64,000 nt of DNA from Bacillus sp. EB106-08-02-XG196 (GTDB lineage: Bacteria > Bacillota > Bacilli > Bacillales > Cytobacillaceae), in NCBI RefSeq assembly GCF_013396335.1, contig NZ_JABWSY010000011.1:158930-222929 (forward strand), written 5' to 3'. Under the pieces are notes generated by a model that saw only the letters and a list, made by a program, of their open reading frames with translations, did no database searches and was not told where the DNA came from. The translations under genes and the position numbers were made by a program. Positions 17,061 to 25,490 of this stretch are shown here, piece after piece; positions within the stretch are counted from its first letter, which is position 1; the number at the start of each line of letters is the position of its first letter.

Positions 17061-17088
17061 ACCAAAATTTATCAACCTTCATATTATA
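17061..17088 (+). promoter_or_regulatory. Sigma-K-type promoter
   Basis: ACC (17061-17063), 16 nt, CATATTATA (17080-17088), ending 31 nt before the ATG at 17120. An exact consensus match, so the gene is probably made late in the mother cell. Confidence 0.62.
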
Positions 17089-17119
17089 GAATATGCCGAT
17101 AGAAGGGAGGTGATATTTT

Positions 17120-17560
17120 ATGGGAAATTTCTTAGACGCACGAACATCGCAAAACATTAGTACGAGTAATGCTACAGGGATTCCGGTTACTACTACGCCA
17201 GCCCTTTTTGGAACACTAGGTCTTAACACAACAGGCGCCGGGCCGAATCTCCGTGTTCAATTCACTGCAACGGTTGGCATTAGCTCTTTAGCAACAATTG
17301 CAGTACCAATTACCATTTCGATTTTTAGAGGTGTAGGACCTGATGCTGTTCTTGTTTATAGAGCTACGGAATTACCAATTGCATTAGGAGCTGTAGGTGC
17401 TTTAAATAGAAGAATCATAACTGTAACAGGTGCTGACTACCAACCACCTAACCCAGGATTCTTGATTTATCAAGCGTTTGTTAACACGGAAGGCGGAGTA
17501 GCGGTAGCACCTACGCGGACAGGCCCTGAAAGCTTTAACGCATCTGCCTATTCCGACTAA
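17120..17560 (+). CDS. Beta-rich surface protein D (distant paralogue)
   Basis: A 146-residue protein with the strand pattern of the 13784-15208 trio (GPNLRVQFTATVGI, ITISIFRGVGPDAVLVYRA, GPESFNASAYSD at the end). It starts after a near-perfect AAGGGAGGTGAT ribosome site and a consensus sigma-K promoter, so high late-sporulation expression is expected. It lies on the opposite strand from the trio, separated by the HAEG-repeat gene. Function is inferred as structural. Confidence 0.7.
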   Translation: MGNFLDARTSQNISTSNATGIPVTTTPALFGTLGLNTTGAGPNLRVQFTATVGISSLATIAVPITISIFRGVGPDAVLVYRATELPIALGAVGALNRRIITVTGADYQPPNPGFLIYQAFVNTEGGVAVAPTRTGPESFNASAYSD

Positions 17561-17621
17561 TCGAATACACTTCAGCCAATACCTATAAAATTTAATAGAC
17601 AGAGGTTTAAGGGTTTTTAAG

Positions 17622-17681
17622 AGTTCGTTCCTCTGACACATAATTATCATTAAGTTAAATGAGGACGAACTTTTTCCTTTT
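17622..17681 (+). terminator. Terminator
   Basis: AGTTCGTTCCTC pairs with GAGGACGAACT (one bulge) across a 27-nt loop, followed by TTTTTCCTTTTTT. It follows the gene ending at 17560. Confidence 0.65.
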
Positions 17682-17737
17682 TTAATGGAAATGTGAACAC
17701 TTCCTAAAATGATGAGTAAAAGAGAGGAGAGATTAAG

Positions 17738-18388
17738 ATGTATTTACAACAAATTAAAGGATCTTATGATGAAATCGTTAGTTTAGGCAGTGCATGTAAT
17801 ACAGCAATAAAATTAAGACAACACAACTTAAGAAGGTTTTCAGGTCCACTTGATTGGAAGGTTTCCGGATCGCTATCTGATGTCAATCGATTGTTAAAAA
17901 ATAAATTCAAGGGTTTTATGGAGCTTGAAAATATGCGTTTGATGGATGGATCAGGTTATGGTTTAGATAATGGAACCGATCTTCAACCAGCTAAATCACA
18001 TATTGTAAATGATACCTATTATAATATTATTTCCTTTCATGATTTCCCTGCACTGCCAAATCAAGATTGGGCTGCAACATACCCAGCTTTTAAAAATAAA
18101 CTTCATTACCGAATAGATAGATTCCTAGAAAAAATCACAAATAGTCGAGCCATTTTGTTTGTTAGATGGGCAGGCAGTTATGAACAAGCAGTCGAACTTC
18201 AATCTGTTTTGTCCGGGATGGTCAATGGCCAGTTTAAGATCCTTATTCTTGTCCCGGTAGAAGGCTTTCAGGGTGTTAAGGAGTTAAATTGGAATTTAAA
18301 TCAGGTATGTGCTGTTACAGTTCCTAATCTTCCCTATGATGATTCAACTTGGAATTATGTGTTTAATGGAATAACCTTAACAAATTAG
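17738..18388 (+). CDS. DUF1796 putative papain-like cysteine peptidase
   Basis: A 216-residue protein. IKGSYDEIVSLGSACNTAIKLRQHNLRRFSGPLDW is the family's start, with the candidate nucleophile Cys20; FHDF near residue 98 supplies the candidate His. The family is annotated as papain-like cysteine peptidase from structure-type predictions and is often found near glycosyltransferases; activity is unproven. It has a paralogue at 20109 sharing IKGSYD, SLSDVNRLL and GFMEL. Confidence 0.78.
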   Translation: MYLQQIKGSYDEIVSLGSACNTAIKLRQHNLRRFSGPLDWKVSGSLSDVNRLLKNKFKGFMELENMRLMDGSGYGLDNGTDLQPAKSHIVNDTYYNIISFHDFPALPNQDWAATYPAFKNKLHYRIDRFLEKITNSRAILFVRWAGSYEQAVELQSVLSGMVNGQFKILILVPVEGFQGVKELNWNLNQVCAVTVPNLPYDDSTWNYVFNGITLTN

Positions 18389-18800
18389 AAATTCCCCACA
18401 TAACTCGTCTGTATAAAAGGTTTATAAAAAAATGAATGAAAGAACTGCAATTGAACGATTATAAACCAAATCAGGCCTACGGTGGGGGGGAAGGAGGGGG
18501 AAACCACCTGCTGTTATATATTTAGCATATGTAATTACTAATAAATTGGTTCTTAAAACAAAATAATTTCATAAAATAAATATTAATTGGTTCGTAGAAC
18601 CTAAAATAAAAACAACTTATCTCCATACCATTTTGAACATTCATACATAAGGTAGCTATAGAATAATTTTGGTGCAGTCAATAATACCCAACCCCGGCAA
18701 GCTCCGTGGAGTGCAGGGGTTGTTTTGATTAAATTAGGAATCTCTGCCAAGTGATTTTTGATTTTACACAAAAATTTTTACTCTTTTACTTAATTGATTG
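18389..18800. other. Convergent intergenic region with G-rich tract and hairpin
   Basis: No gene is seen. Features: a G-rich tract at 18481-18500 (G8, GG, G5) bounded by GGTGG and CCACC; two AATTGGT elements (18544, 18585); and a hairpin CAACCCC/GGGGTTG (18689-18722) with an inner GCTCC/GGAG stem followed by TTTT, a likely terminator for the plus-strand gene. Confidence 0.5.
18689..18726 (+). terminator. Likely terminator
   Basis: CAACCCC pairs with GGGGTTG around an inner GCTCC/GGAGTGC stem, followed by TTTT. It is 300 nt past the DUF1796 stop codon, so assignment is uncertain. Confidence 0.5.
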
Positions 18801-19877
18801 CTAAATCTTTACTCCAAGTGATCTAAGCATGTTGATAAAATTTGCACAATATTGATCAGGATTAAAATGTTTGTTTACATATTCAAGGGCATTTGAACGA
18901 ATTTGTTCTCTTAATAGCTGGTTTGTCATTAACTCTTTTGCTTGAATAACTGCTTCGGCAATATTCCCTAATGTATAATATTTTCCAGTTTGGTTATGAA
19001 TGATGGAACTTCTAACACCATCGGAATCTGTAGTCAACACAGGGCATCTGCAGCTCATTGCTTCGAGTAAGGAGTAAGGTGATCCTTCTACCTTAGAGGT
19101 GGAGCATAGAAAGCCTCCCGAATCCCCAATCATGGAGAAATAAGCAGCCATTTGGGAATTAGGTACATTTGAATGCAGAGTAAGATTTTTTTGCAAACTT
19201 AATTGATTGATTAACTTTTCAAACTCAATCCTTTGTTTAGGATCGCTTATTGTCGGATCTTCAAACATATGTAACTGTAGGTTTGAATTGTATTGCTGAA
19301 TAAGTTGGTGCCCTATATGAAGAAATTCTCTCCAATTTTTGTTATCTTCGATTCTGCCAATCCAAGCAATCATAGGGACATTGCTCAATGCTAACGATCG
19401 GTAAGAAAATTGACTTGTATCAAAACAGTTATTGAAACTAAATTTAGGAAAAGAGGGATATAATTCATCTAATAATTGCATGATATGTGGAGTTTTTGGA
19501 TTAAGGAATCCGTTTGCATGGGCAGTTACAATGGGTATGGCATTACGAAGTGCTGTTCTTGCTGTTTCTTTTGGACCATATCCTTGAATTTCTACAATTA
19601 TTTTTTCTTTGTAACCCATATTTCTAAATCTCGGCAGTGCTTGGAAATCTGAAACGACCACAATAGCACCATAATTTCCAGTTCCTAATATTTTTTTTAT
19701 TTCGCCATCATTATTAGTAATAAACGTTGGAACGTTGTGATCATTAATGAATACTCTTCTGTTTTCATAATAAAGGCAATGACCATTGATATTATACTTT
19801 TTAAGTGCAGAACATCTTTGACGATTTAAAGTCTCCACTCCACCGCTAGGAACATAAAATACAAATAAGATATTCAT
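18801..19877 (-). CDS. Glycosyltransferase (GT4-like)
   Basis: A 358-residue GT-B protein. MNILFVFYVPSGGVETLNRQRC is the N-terminal half. The C-terminal half has AWIGRIEDNKNWREFLHIG, GGFLCSTSKVEGSPYSLLEAMSCRCPVLTTDSDGVRS with the EX7E-type donor-site acidic residues, and NHFNPDQYC-like closing helices (read as NKHFNPDQYC). The start follows GAGGGGGAAATGA. It stands alone on the minus strand, unlike the other three GT4 genes, and is only distantly related to them. Confidence 0.83.
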   Translation of the reverse strand: MNILFVFYVPSGGVETLNRQRCSALKKYNINGHCLYYENRRVFINDHNVPTFITNNDGEIKKILGTGNYGAIVVVSDFQALPRFRNMGYKEKIIVEIQGYGPKETARTALRNAIPIVTAHANGFLNPKTPHIMQLLDELYPSFPKFSFNNCFDTSQFSYRSLALSNVPMIAWIGRIEDNKNWREFLHIGHQLIQQYNSNLQLHMFEDPTISDPKQRIEFEKLINQLSLQKNLTLHSNVPNSQMAAYFSMIGDSGGFLCSTSKVEGSPYSLLEAMSCRCPVLTTDSDGVRSSIIHNQTGKYYTLGNIAEAVIQAKELMTNQLLREQIRSNALEYVNKHFNPDQYCANFINMLRSLGVKI

Positions 19878-20108
19878 TCATTTCCCCCTCAATGTCTTTT
19901 ATATTTCACATTGCTACGTAGCTATAAATTTAAGAAGAGCATAATAGGTCTGAAATCAACTTATTCAATTTTATGAAAAATTGCTGTTAATATTCTTAAC
20001 TTACATTCTCAATACAAGAAAAAAACCCTTAAACCAGTCCAGTACTTACGTGATTGGTTAAAAGGTTAGTTATAAACATCAATTTTAAAAAGTTTTTCGG
20101 GAATACGT

Positions 20109-20735
20109 CTAATTACTTAGATGAACCCCTCTAAATATTTCTGCCCAAAAATGATCATTGGAATCCCATATCTCTTTATTAGGAAGTTCAACCGCTGAGA
20201 CCTTCTGTGATGGCAAATTGATTTCAACCAGGCTATTAACATTTGTATGATTTACAAGGAGAATCCGAAAATCATTTTTAACCATTTTTAATAAAATAGA
20301 TTCAAGTTCTGAGACCTCTGGAAAAGTACCTTCTGTTCTAATAAAGAGAATGCGTTTACAGGTGGCCATTTTTTCTAAGAAGCGCTGAACACGTCTGTCA
20401 TATTTCTTCTTAACTTCATGGTAAGCGGCTAAATGGGACACTGTATTTTGGTTTGTTTTAAAATCATGGTTGAAAGCGATATTATAGGTTTCATCCAATA
20501 CTAGGAGATCCAATGCAGAAGCATGTCCAACGACTTTCAAATTGGGTAGTTCCATAAAACCAACAAATTGATTCTGTAAAAGCCGATTAACATCTGATAA
20601 TGAATAGGTTGCCACCCAGTCCAAAACTCCCGAAAAGGGTCTTAAATTGAATTTTTTAAGCTGAATAGCTGCCAGACAAAGATGCCCTAAACTGAAAATA
20701 GCGTCATAAGAACCTTTTATCTTTTCTAAAGTCAT
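20109..20735 (-). CDS. DUF1796 putative papain-like cysteine peptidase
   Basis: A 208-residue paralogue of the protein at 17738: IKGSYDAIFSLGHLCLAAIQLKKFNLRPFSGVLDW with Cys20 in the same place, SLSDVNRLL, GFMEL and FNHDF. It is shorter in the middle. The start has AGGAGAGAGG upstream. The two copies flank the glycosyltransferase at 18801 and are on opposite strands. Possible roles are processing of a coat protein or glycan-related hydrolysis; neither is shown. Confidence 0.78.
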   Translation of the reverse strand: MTLEKIKGSYDAIFSLGHLCLAAIQLKKFNLRPFSGVLDWVATYSLSDVNRLLQNQFVGFMELPNLKVVGHASALDLLVLDETYNIAFNHDFKTNQNTVSHLAAYHEVKKKYDRRVQRFLEKMATCKRILFIRTEGTFPEVSELESILLKMVKNDFRILLVNHTNVNSLVEINLPSQKVSAVELPNKEIWDSNDHFWAEIFRGVHLSN

Positions 20736-20912
20736 TTTCCTCTCTCCTAAAAAAGTTATAAGTCTCTACCAATCCTCCAGATTTTTCATCTCTATTTATT
20801 AATTTATTAATATATTAAATGCAATAAATCTATAAATGAAAGGGCAGAAAACAAGTTTCTTAGAAAAAGGGCATAATTTGCAGTAGTTCTTTAGGTATAA
20901 CAGCATAAGGGT

Positions 20913-20946
20913 TTAAAAAAACTCACAAACTAGTGCCCGTGAGTTT
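20913..20946 (-). terminator. Terminator after GT4 gene
   Basis: AAACTCAC (20919-20926) pairs with GTGAGTTT (20939-20946). On the minus strand it is followed by a T-run. It lies 50 nt past the stop at 20996. Confidence 0.7.
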
Positions 20947-20995
20947 AAGGTGCTTACCAAATAAAATAAATTTGGCATAATGAAAGCAATGGATA

Positions 20996-22222
20996 TTATA
21001 GTGCATTTTTCTTTTTAGTAAGCGCGCTTTGGTATATATCTAATACGTTTTTTACTGCTGTATCAATAGACCAATACGAAAATGCCCATTTTTTGGCATT
21101 GGAACCAAGAGTCTGCCTCTGTTTATCGTTTGTTAGTAAAGAGTCTAGTTGGACGCATAGGGATTTATCTTTTCCGGCAGGTGTTATTATACCAGTAACT
21201 CCATGTTCAACCATCTCGGGTAATCCCCCAGCATCACTGACTATAACAGGTTTTCCGGCAATTTGAGCTTCTATTACGGATAAAGGTTGGTTATCAATGA
21301 GGCTGGGATGAACGAAAATATCCGAATGGGACAACAAACTTGGGATATCATCTCGCTTCCCTAAAAAAATAATATATTTCTCTAAACCTAGGACTCTGCT
21401 TTGATGCTGTAAATCTGCTTGTTTTTTTCCATCTCCTGCAATCCAGCAAACCCAATCGTTTCGTAATCTTTTTAATTGGCTGAGAGCTTGGATTAAAATG
21501 TGAACTCCTTTTATCTCAACAAGCCGGCCCGCATAAAAAATCACTTTCTTGTCAGTTGGGCGCTGAATAGAAGAAGTTTCCTTCATGCGTTTAACAAATG
21601 TATCTGTATCGTATCCATAATGAGTCACCTTTAGCTGTTCAACGGGGACATGGAAATCATTTGTTAAGTTTTCCTTCAACCACTTATTTGCTACTATTGT
21701 AAATTCAGCCGCCGTAGCCCCGCTATATTCCATTTTGTCAAAATAGTTTTTTATAGAGTTTGATAAGGCCTTATCATTAACGGTAGTGGTGTAGTGTTTC
21801 ATTTCTTGAGCAACACTTCCATGGAGAGTAGCGACCAAAGCCGTTCCTTGCGGTCTTATTCTATTGATACATGCAGTTGAAAGGACATCTTGAGTATGAA
21901 TTAAGTCATATTTTTCTAAGTCGAAATAAGCAGCTCCTAATTCAAAGCAGTATCTTAAATTCTCATAATGATATAATATCGGATTTTTATGGTAAAATGA
22001 CGATTCTGTTTGTTCATATACTTTTGTAATGACCGGAAGAAAACGATTGCTTTCAATAACCTGCTTTTTCGTTACAATGTGTAAATAGTTATTATCATCT
22101 CCATACCCTAGTAAGTCCACTTCATGCCCAAGAGATTCAAGCTTTTCTTTTAACTGCTTCATATAATTCCATACTCCACCCACATGCGGAATACTCCAAA
22201 ACGTGGCAAGCAGTATTTTCAT
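20996..22222 (-). CDS. Glycosyltransferase family 4
   Basis: A 408-residue GT-B enzyme: MKILLATFWSIPHVGGVWNY start, LVEIKGVHILIQALSQL, NDWVCWIAGDGKKQ, DIFVHPSLIDNQPLSVIEAQIAG with the EX7E-type pattern, and SDAGGLPEMVEHGVTG. It is clearly paralogous to 10607 and 4616 over the full length, so this island carries three related glycosyltransferases that probably add successive sugars. It is transcribed away from the methyltransferase at 22625, and the 402-nt space between them holds a three-unit direct repeat. Confidence 0.88.
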   Translation of the reverse strand: MKILLATFWSIPHVGGVWNYMKQLKEKLESLGHEVDLLGYGDDNNYLHIVTKKQVIESNRFLPVITKVYEQTESSFYHKNPILYHYENLRYCFELGAAYFDLEKYDLIHTQDVLSTACINRIRPQGTALVATLHGSVAQEMKHYTTTVNDKALSNSIKNYFDKMEYSGATAAEFTIVANKWLKENLTNDFHVPVEQLKVTHYGYDTDTFVKRMKETSSIQRPTDKKVIFYAGRLVEIKGVHILIQALSQLKRLRNDWVCWIAGDGKKQADLQHQSRVLGLEKYIIFLGKRDDIPSLLSHSDIFVHPSLIDNQPLSVIEAQIAGKPVIVSDAGGLPEMVEHGVTGIITPAGKDKSLCVQLDSLLTNDKQRQTLGSNAKKWAFSYWSIDTAVKNVLDIYQSALTKKKNAL

Positions 22223-22414
22223 GCATACATCTCCCTTTGTAATTTCTTAGACAATAAAGATTCCATTATCTCTTTATAAGTATTCAGTAAAAAGGCAAGT
22301 GCCATAGACGAATTTATCTATTTTTTTCACAATATTTAAATCTATAAGGATAGGAAGTTGCTCATGGCTTGAATCTGATAACCATACAGGATGATTCTAA
22401 TTTTATTAAATAAT

Positions 22415-22565
22415 TAATAATGAAGGAATTTGGTTTAACCAGCCAATAATATCTTGATTGTATCAAACATATATATAATGAAGGCATTGGTTTAACCCAC
22501 CAAAAAGACATTGAATGGATATAAATTACATATATAACGAAGAAATTGGTATTCGAAACCACCAA
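22415..22565 (+). repeat. Three direct repeats (58-59 nt period) in a divergent promoter region
   Basis: ATAATGAAGG or ATAACGAAGA begins each unit (22417, 22475, 22534) and is followed by (A/C)ATTGGT or ATTTGGT, then AACC and CCAA. Each unit thus holds a small TTGGT/ACCAA inverted repeat. The period is close to 5.5 helical turns. The rest of 22223-22624 has no gene. It probably controls the divergent 22222 and 22625 genes. Confidence 0.6.
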
Positions 22566-22624
22566 GAACCAAATACATATGTATGTAATATATTAAAAGT
22601 AACTGTCGGGGGAGGGAACTTGAA

Positions 22625-23311
22625 ATGTGGAATCAATATTATAATTTAAAGCTTACCGAACTAGATATACAAAAAGGGCGCCATCGCAGTATAATAGGCG
22701 GAATGTGGGAAGAAATGGGAGAGAAACAAATTGCATTTTTGAAAGAGAAGGGGCTAAAGCCGCATCACGAACTCCTAGATATCGGGTGCGGCAGTCTCCG
22801 AGGCGGAATTTATTTTATTAAATATTTAAATCAAGGCAAATACAGTGGTTTGGACATCAATCCTTCGCTTATACGAGCAGGGCAGGCAGAACTTAAAAAA
22901 GCCAATTTAACTGGAAAGAAACCAACTCTTTTGGTTAACGATAACTTTCATTTCCATCTTTTCAAGAAGAAGTTTGATTATGCAATTGCTCAGTCTGTGT
23001 TAACTCATTTACCAGTAAATGTTATCCAAAGGTGTCTAGTGAATATTGAAAAAGTATTAAATCCAGGGGGGAAATTTTACGCTACGTTTTTTGAATCTAC
23101 AGCAAGGTTCAATGATAATCCCATTAACCATCCGGGAGGACTTACTACTTACCTTGACAAAGATCCGTACCATTATCATCTTTCCATATTTGAATATTTA
23201 ATTAAGGATTCTTCCTTACAGCTTGAATATATAGGTGATTGGGGACACCCAAGGAATCAAAAAATGATTTGCTTTACTAAAATGGAAACATCACCTCGCA
23301 GTCAGACCTAA
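22625..23311 (+). CDS. SAM-dependent methyltransferase
   Basis: A 228-residue class I methyltransferase. LLDIGCGSLRGGIYFIKYL is the SAM-binding loop, YSGLDINPSLI is the acidic strand, and FDYAIAQSVLTHLPVNVIQRCLVNIEKVLNPGGKFYATFF covers motifs for catalysis and the GG turn. It starts after GGGGGAGGG. It probably methylates a sugar or glycan end. It is 34 nt upstream of the fused gene at 23346, forming a two-gene unit. Confidence 0.85.
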   Translation: MWNQYYNLKLTELDIQKGRHRSIIGGMWEEMGEKQIAFLKEKGLKPHHELLDIGCGSLRGGIYFIKYLNQGKYSGLDINPSLIRAGQAELKKANLTGKKPTLLVNDNFHFHLFKKKFDYAIAQSVLTHLPVNVIQRCLVNIEKVLNPGGKFYATFFESTARFNDNPINHPGGLTTYLDKDPYHYHLSIFEYLIKDSSLQLEYIGDWGHPRNQKMICFTKMETSPRSQT

Positions 23312-23345
23312 GGAGAAGTGTTTCTAAATGAAAGGAGGAAATTGT

Positions 23346-24710
23346 GTGAATCAACGTAATTTTATTGATTCTTTAATCCCAAATGTTGAAGAGGATAATG
23401 TGTTACATTGTTGTAATTTAAACGACCTAAATGGTAACGACCTATATAAAGTTATTATTCTTTCAAACTTTTTGGAATATATCCCTGTCTTTGAAATGGA
23501 AGCGGCATGGGGGGAAATAAAAAAAAAACTTTGTCCGGGCGGTTTGATTATCATTAAAACGGTTCTATATGACAATCCTAATGAACTTGGGGAGGATGAA
23601 ATAGATTCCGTTCGGATCCGCTGCAACAAACAAACAGGAGGGACAATGTTACGGGATTGCCTTCGGCATGATTTGATTATGGCTTCATCTGAGGAAGAGT
23701 GGTTTGCGCTCGTGAGGCAAGAAGACCTTTCTTTATTTAGTAATGAACAAAAGGAACAATTCGTAATTCATCATAAAAAGTGGTTAAACCAATATGGTCT
23801 TGAATTAAAGGAAAAATATGTGGAAGAGGAATATCGCCATTTGGTACCTGGAGCTGGCCGGATGATGATTGGATGTGTAGCAGAAAACAATAAGAAATAT
23901 CAAACACAGGCCCTCAGACTAGTACAATCAATCCGTTGGCTCGGCGAAGCGATGGCTGGGGCTAATATTTTCGTCTGTATGGTTGATGAAGCAGATCCTG
24001 AATTTGTTAAAGAGCTAGAAAAATGGGGTGTGTACGTACGAATTGTGAAACGTTTTAGTATATCGCATCCTCCTTCTAATAAGCTCAGGCTGTTTGAATT
24101 GCCTGAAGTGTCTTCTTACGACACGATTATGCTTTTGGACTGTGATACAATTATCGTCCAAGACCCTTCACCTTTTATTGATGGTAATCATTTTCAGGCA
24201 GAAATGGCAGCGGGGTTAACGGTTCCTTATACTACTTTCAATAATCTTTTTGCCCATTACCGTCTCCCACTGCCAAAGCAAAATTATCTCACAGCCATAA
24301 CAAAACAAAAAACAATTTGGTATTGTAATGCAGGTGTATTAGTTTTCCCAAGAGCCTTAATACAGTCTTTTTTCCCTATTTGGAAAAGTTACACACTGGA
24401 CCTGTCGCACAAAAGATATTTGTTAGGCAAGCAATATTTTTTCTGTGAGCAGGCTTCTTTAACCATCGCCTTCTCAGCTCATCCTTTACCTTTCGCAAGA
24501 TTGCCTCTAAAAATGAACTTTCATTTAACTCTCAACATAAGTAACGAGATGAAACGTTGTGATCCTGTCATCATTCACTATCACAAAATGAATGATGAAA
24601 CAGGATTTATAAAACACATTTCTAAAAACCCTTACACGAACAAACGGATAAACCTCTTTAATGAACGATTAAAAAGGTATTTAGCGAGTGTATTGCAGCC
24701 AAAGGAGTAG
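23346..24710 (+). CDS. Fusion: degenerate methyltransferase-like N-terminus plus GT8-like glycosyltransferase
   Basis: About 454 residues. Residues ~1-130 look like the second half of a class I methyltransferase (VIILSNFLEYIPVFEMEAAW, KKKLCPGGLIIIKTV) without a SAM-binding glycine loop, so this part is probably inactive or structural. Residues ~165-450 resemble GT-A enzymes: RMMIGCVAENNKKYQTQALRL start and MLLDCDTIIVQDPSPF with the DxD motif near residue 263. GTG 23346 is chosen because AAAGGAGG lies 7 nt upstream; the ATG at 23328 precedes that site. The N-terminus may be a remnant of a duplicate of the neighbour. Confidence 0.75.
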   Translation: MNQRNFIDSLIPNVEEDNVLHCCNLNDLNGNDLYKVIILSNFLEYIPVFEMEAAWGEIKKKLCPGGLIIIKTVLYDNPNELGEDEIDSVRIRCNKQTGGTMLRDCLRHDLIMASSEEEWFALVRQEDLSLFSNEQKEQFVIHHKKWLNQYGLELKEKYVEEEYRHLVPGAGRMMIGCVAENNKKYQTQALRLVQSIRWLGEAMAGANIFVCMVDEADPEFVKELEKWGVYVRIVKRFSISHPPSNKLRLFELPEVSSYDTIMLLDCDTIIVQDPSPFIDGNHFQAEMAAGLTVPYTTFNNLFAHYRLPLPKQNYLTAITKQKTIWYCNAGVLVFPRALIQSFFPIWKSYTLDLSHKRYLLGKQYFFCEQASLTIAFSAHPLPFARLPLKMNFHLTLNISNEMKRCDPVIIHYHKMNDETGFIKHISKNPYTNKRINLFNERLKRYLASVLQPKE

Positions 24711-24736
24711 TGTAAGATTGGAAGGAATTATTGTCA

Positions 24737-25399
24737 TTAATAAGTTTTTAACTTCTTATCTAGAAATTCTTTAACCTCCTTGAGACGATAATCTGGGGGG
24801 TTACCGTTTTTTTTATTGATTTGACTAACAAAATCTTCTGGATTATTTAAAAAATCTTGAAAAGAAACATCAATTATCTTTTCAGGAGGCAGGCCATAAT
24901 TATGACGGTAGTGATAGAGGTTTTTTAAATATGGTATTAAAATCAGGTTTGCTGTTCCGATCGTGTTCCGATCCCGGTTGGCGAGGGATCGGACGGAGGC
25001 TTCGAATGGCCGATGGACAAACACATAGGTGATATCCGCTGCCTCTTCTAAATATGGTTTCCAGAGTTCAAACGTTAACAATGTGCGTGGATCTTTAAGT
25101 CCCCATATAGGTTTCTGATTTTTTTCAATAAATGTACGGATTTTTGAAACTGAAATCTTGGTTTCCGTGATTTTTCCTTGGAGGGGTGGTTTGTTCCATG
25201 AACTGTTGACACTTCTCAGAATCTCCTGATTCAATTGGACAAATTCAACATTTTCAAAATGTCCTTTTTGATTATGCTTGGTTGCCTGAAGGAGTCTATC
25301 TCCCATATGAATACCTAAAAGATGCATAACACCCGCAGTAGCGCTAGATCCAGAACGGTGAAGGCATAAAACAAGGAAAAGCTTGCTTTTTTCTTCCAA
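24737..25399 (-). CDS. Sulfotransferase family protein
   Basis: About 220 residues. KLFLVLCLHRSGSSATAGVMHLLG is the phosphosulfate-binding loop, GLKDPRTLLTFELWKPYL and YVFVHRPFEASVRSLANRD form the 3'-phosphate region. This is the third sulfotransferase in the window and it is not close to the other two, so three different acceptors are likely. TTG 25399 has AAGGGG 9 nt upstream; ATG 25408 abuts that site. It converges with the gene ending at 24710. Confidence 0.82.
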   Translation of the reverse strand: MEEKSKLFLVLCLHRSGSSATAGVMHLLGIHMGDRLLQATKHNQKGHFENVEFVQLNQEILRSVNSSWNKPPLQGKITETKISVSKIRTFIEKNQKPIWGLKDPRTLLTFELWKPYLEEAADITYVFVHRPFEASVRSLANRDRNTIGTANLILIPYLKNLYHYRHNYGLPPEKIIDVSFQDFLNNPEDFVSQINKKNGNPPDYRLKEVKEFLDKKLKTY

Positions 25400-25459
25400 A
25401 TGTAACATCCCCTTCTAACTCTTTAAAATGTTTTTTCATACTACTTATTTAGTATGACT

Positions 25460-25489
25460 AAAAAGAGCTATCCATGTCTGAACAGCTCT
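25460..25489 (-). terminator. Terminator after CgeB-like gene
   Basis: AGAGCT (25464-25469) and AGCTCT (25484-25489) pair. On the minus strand TTTTTAG follows. It abuts the stop codon at 25491. Confidence 0.55.
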
Positions 25490-25490
25490 A

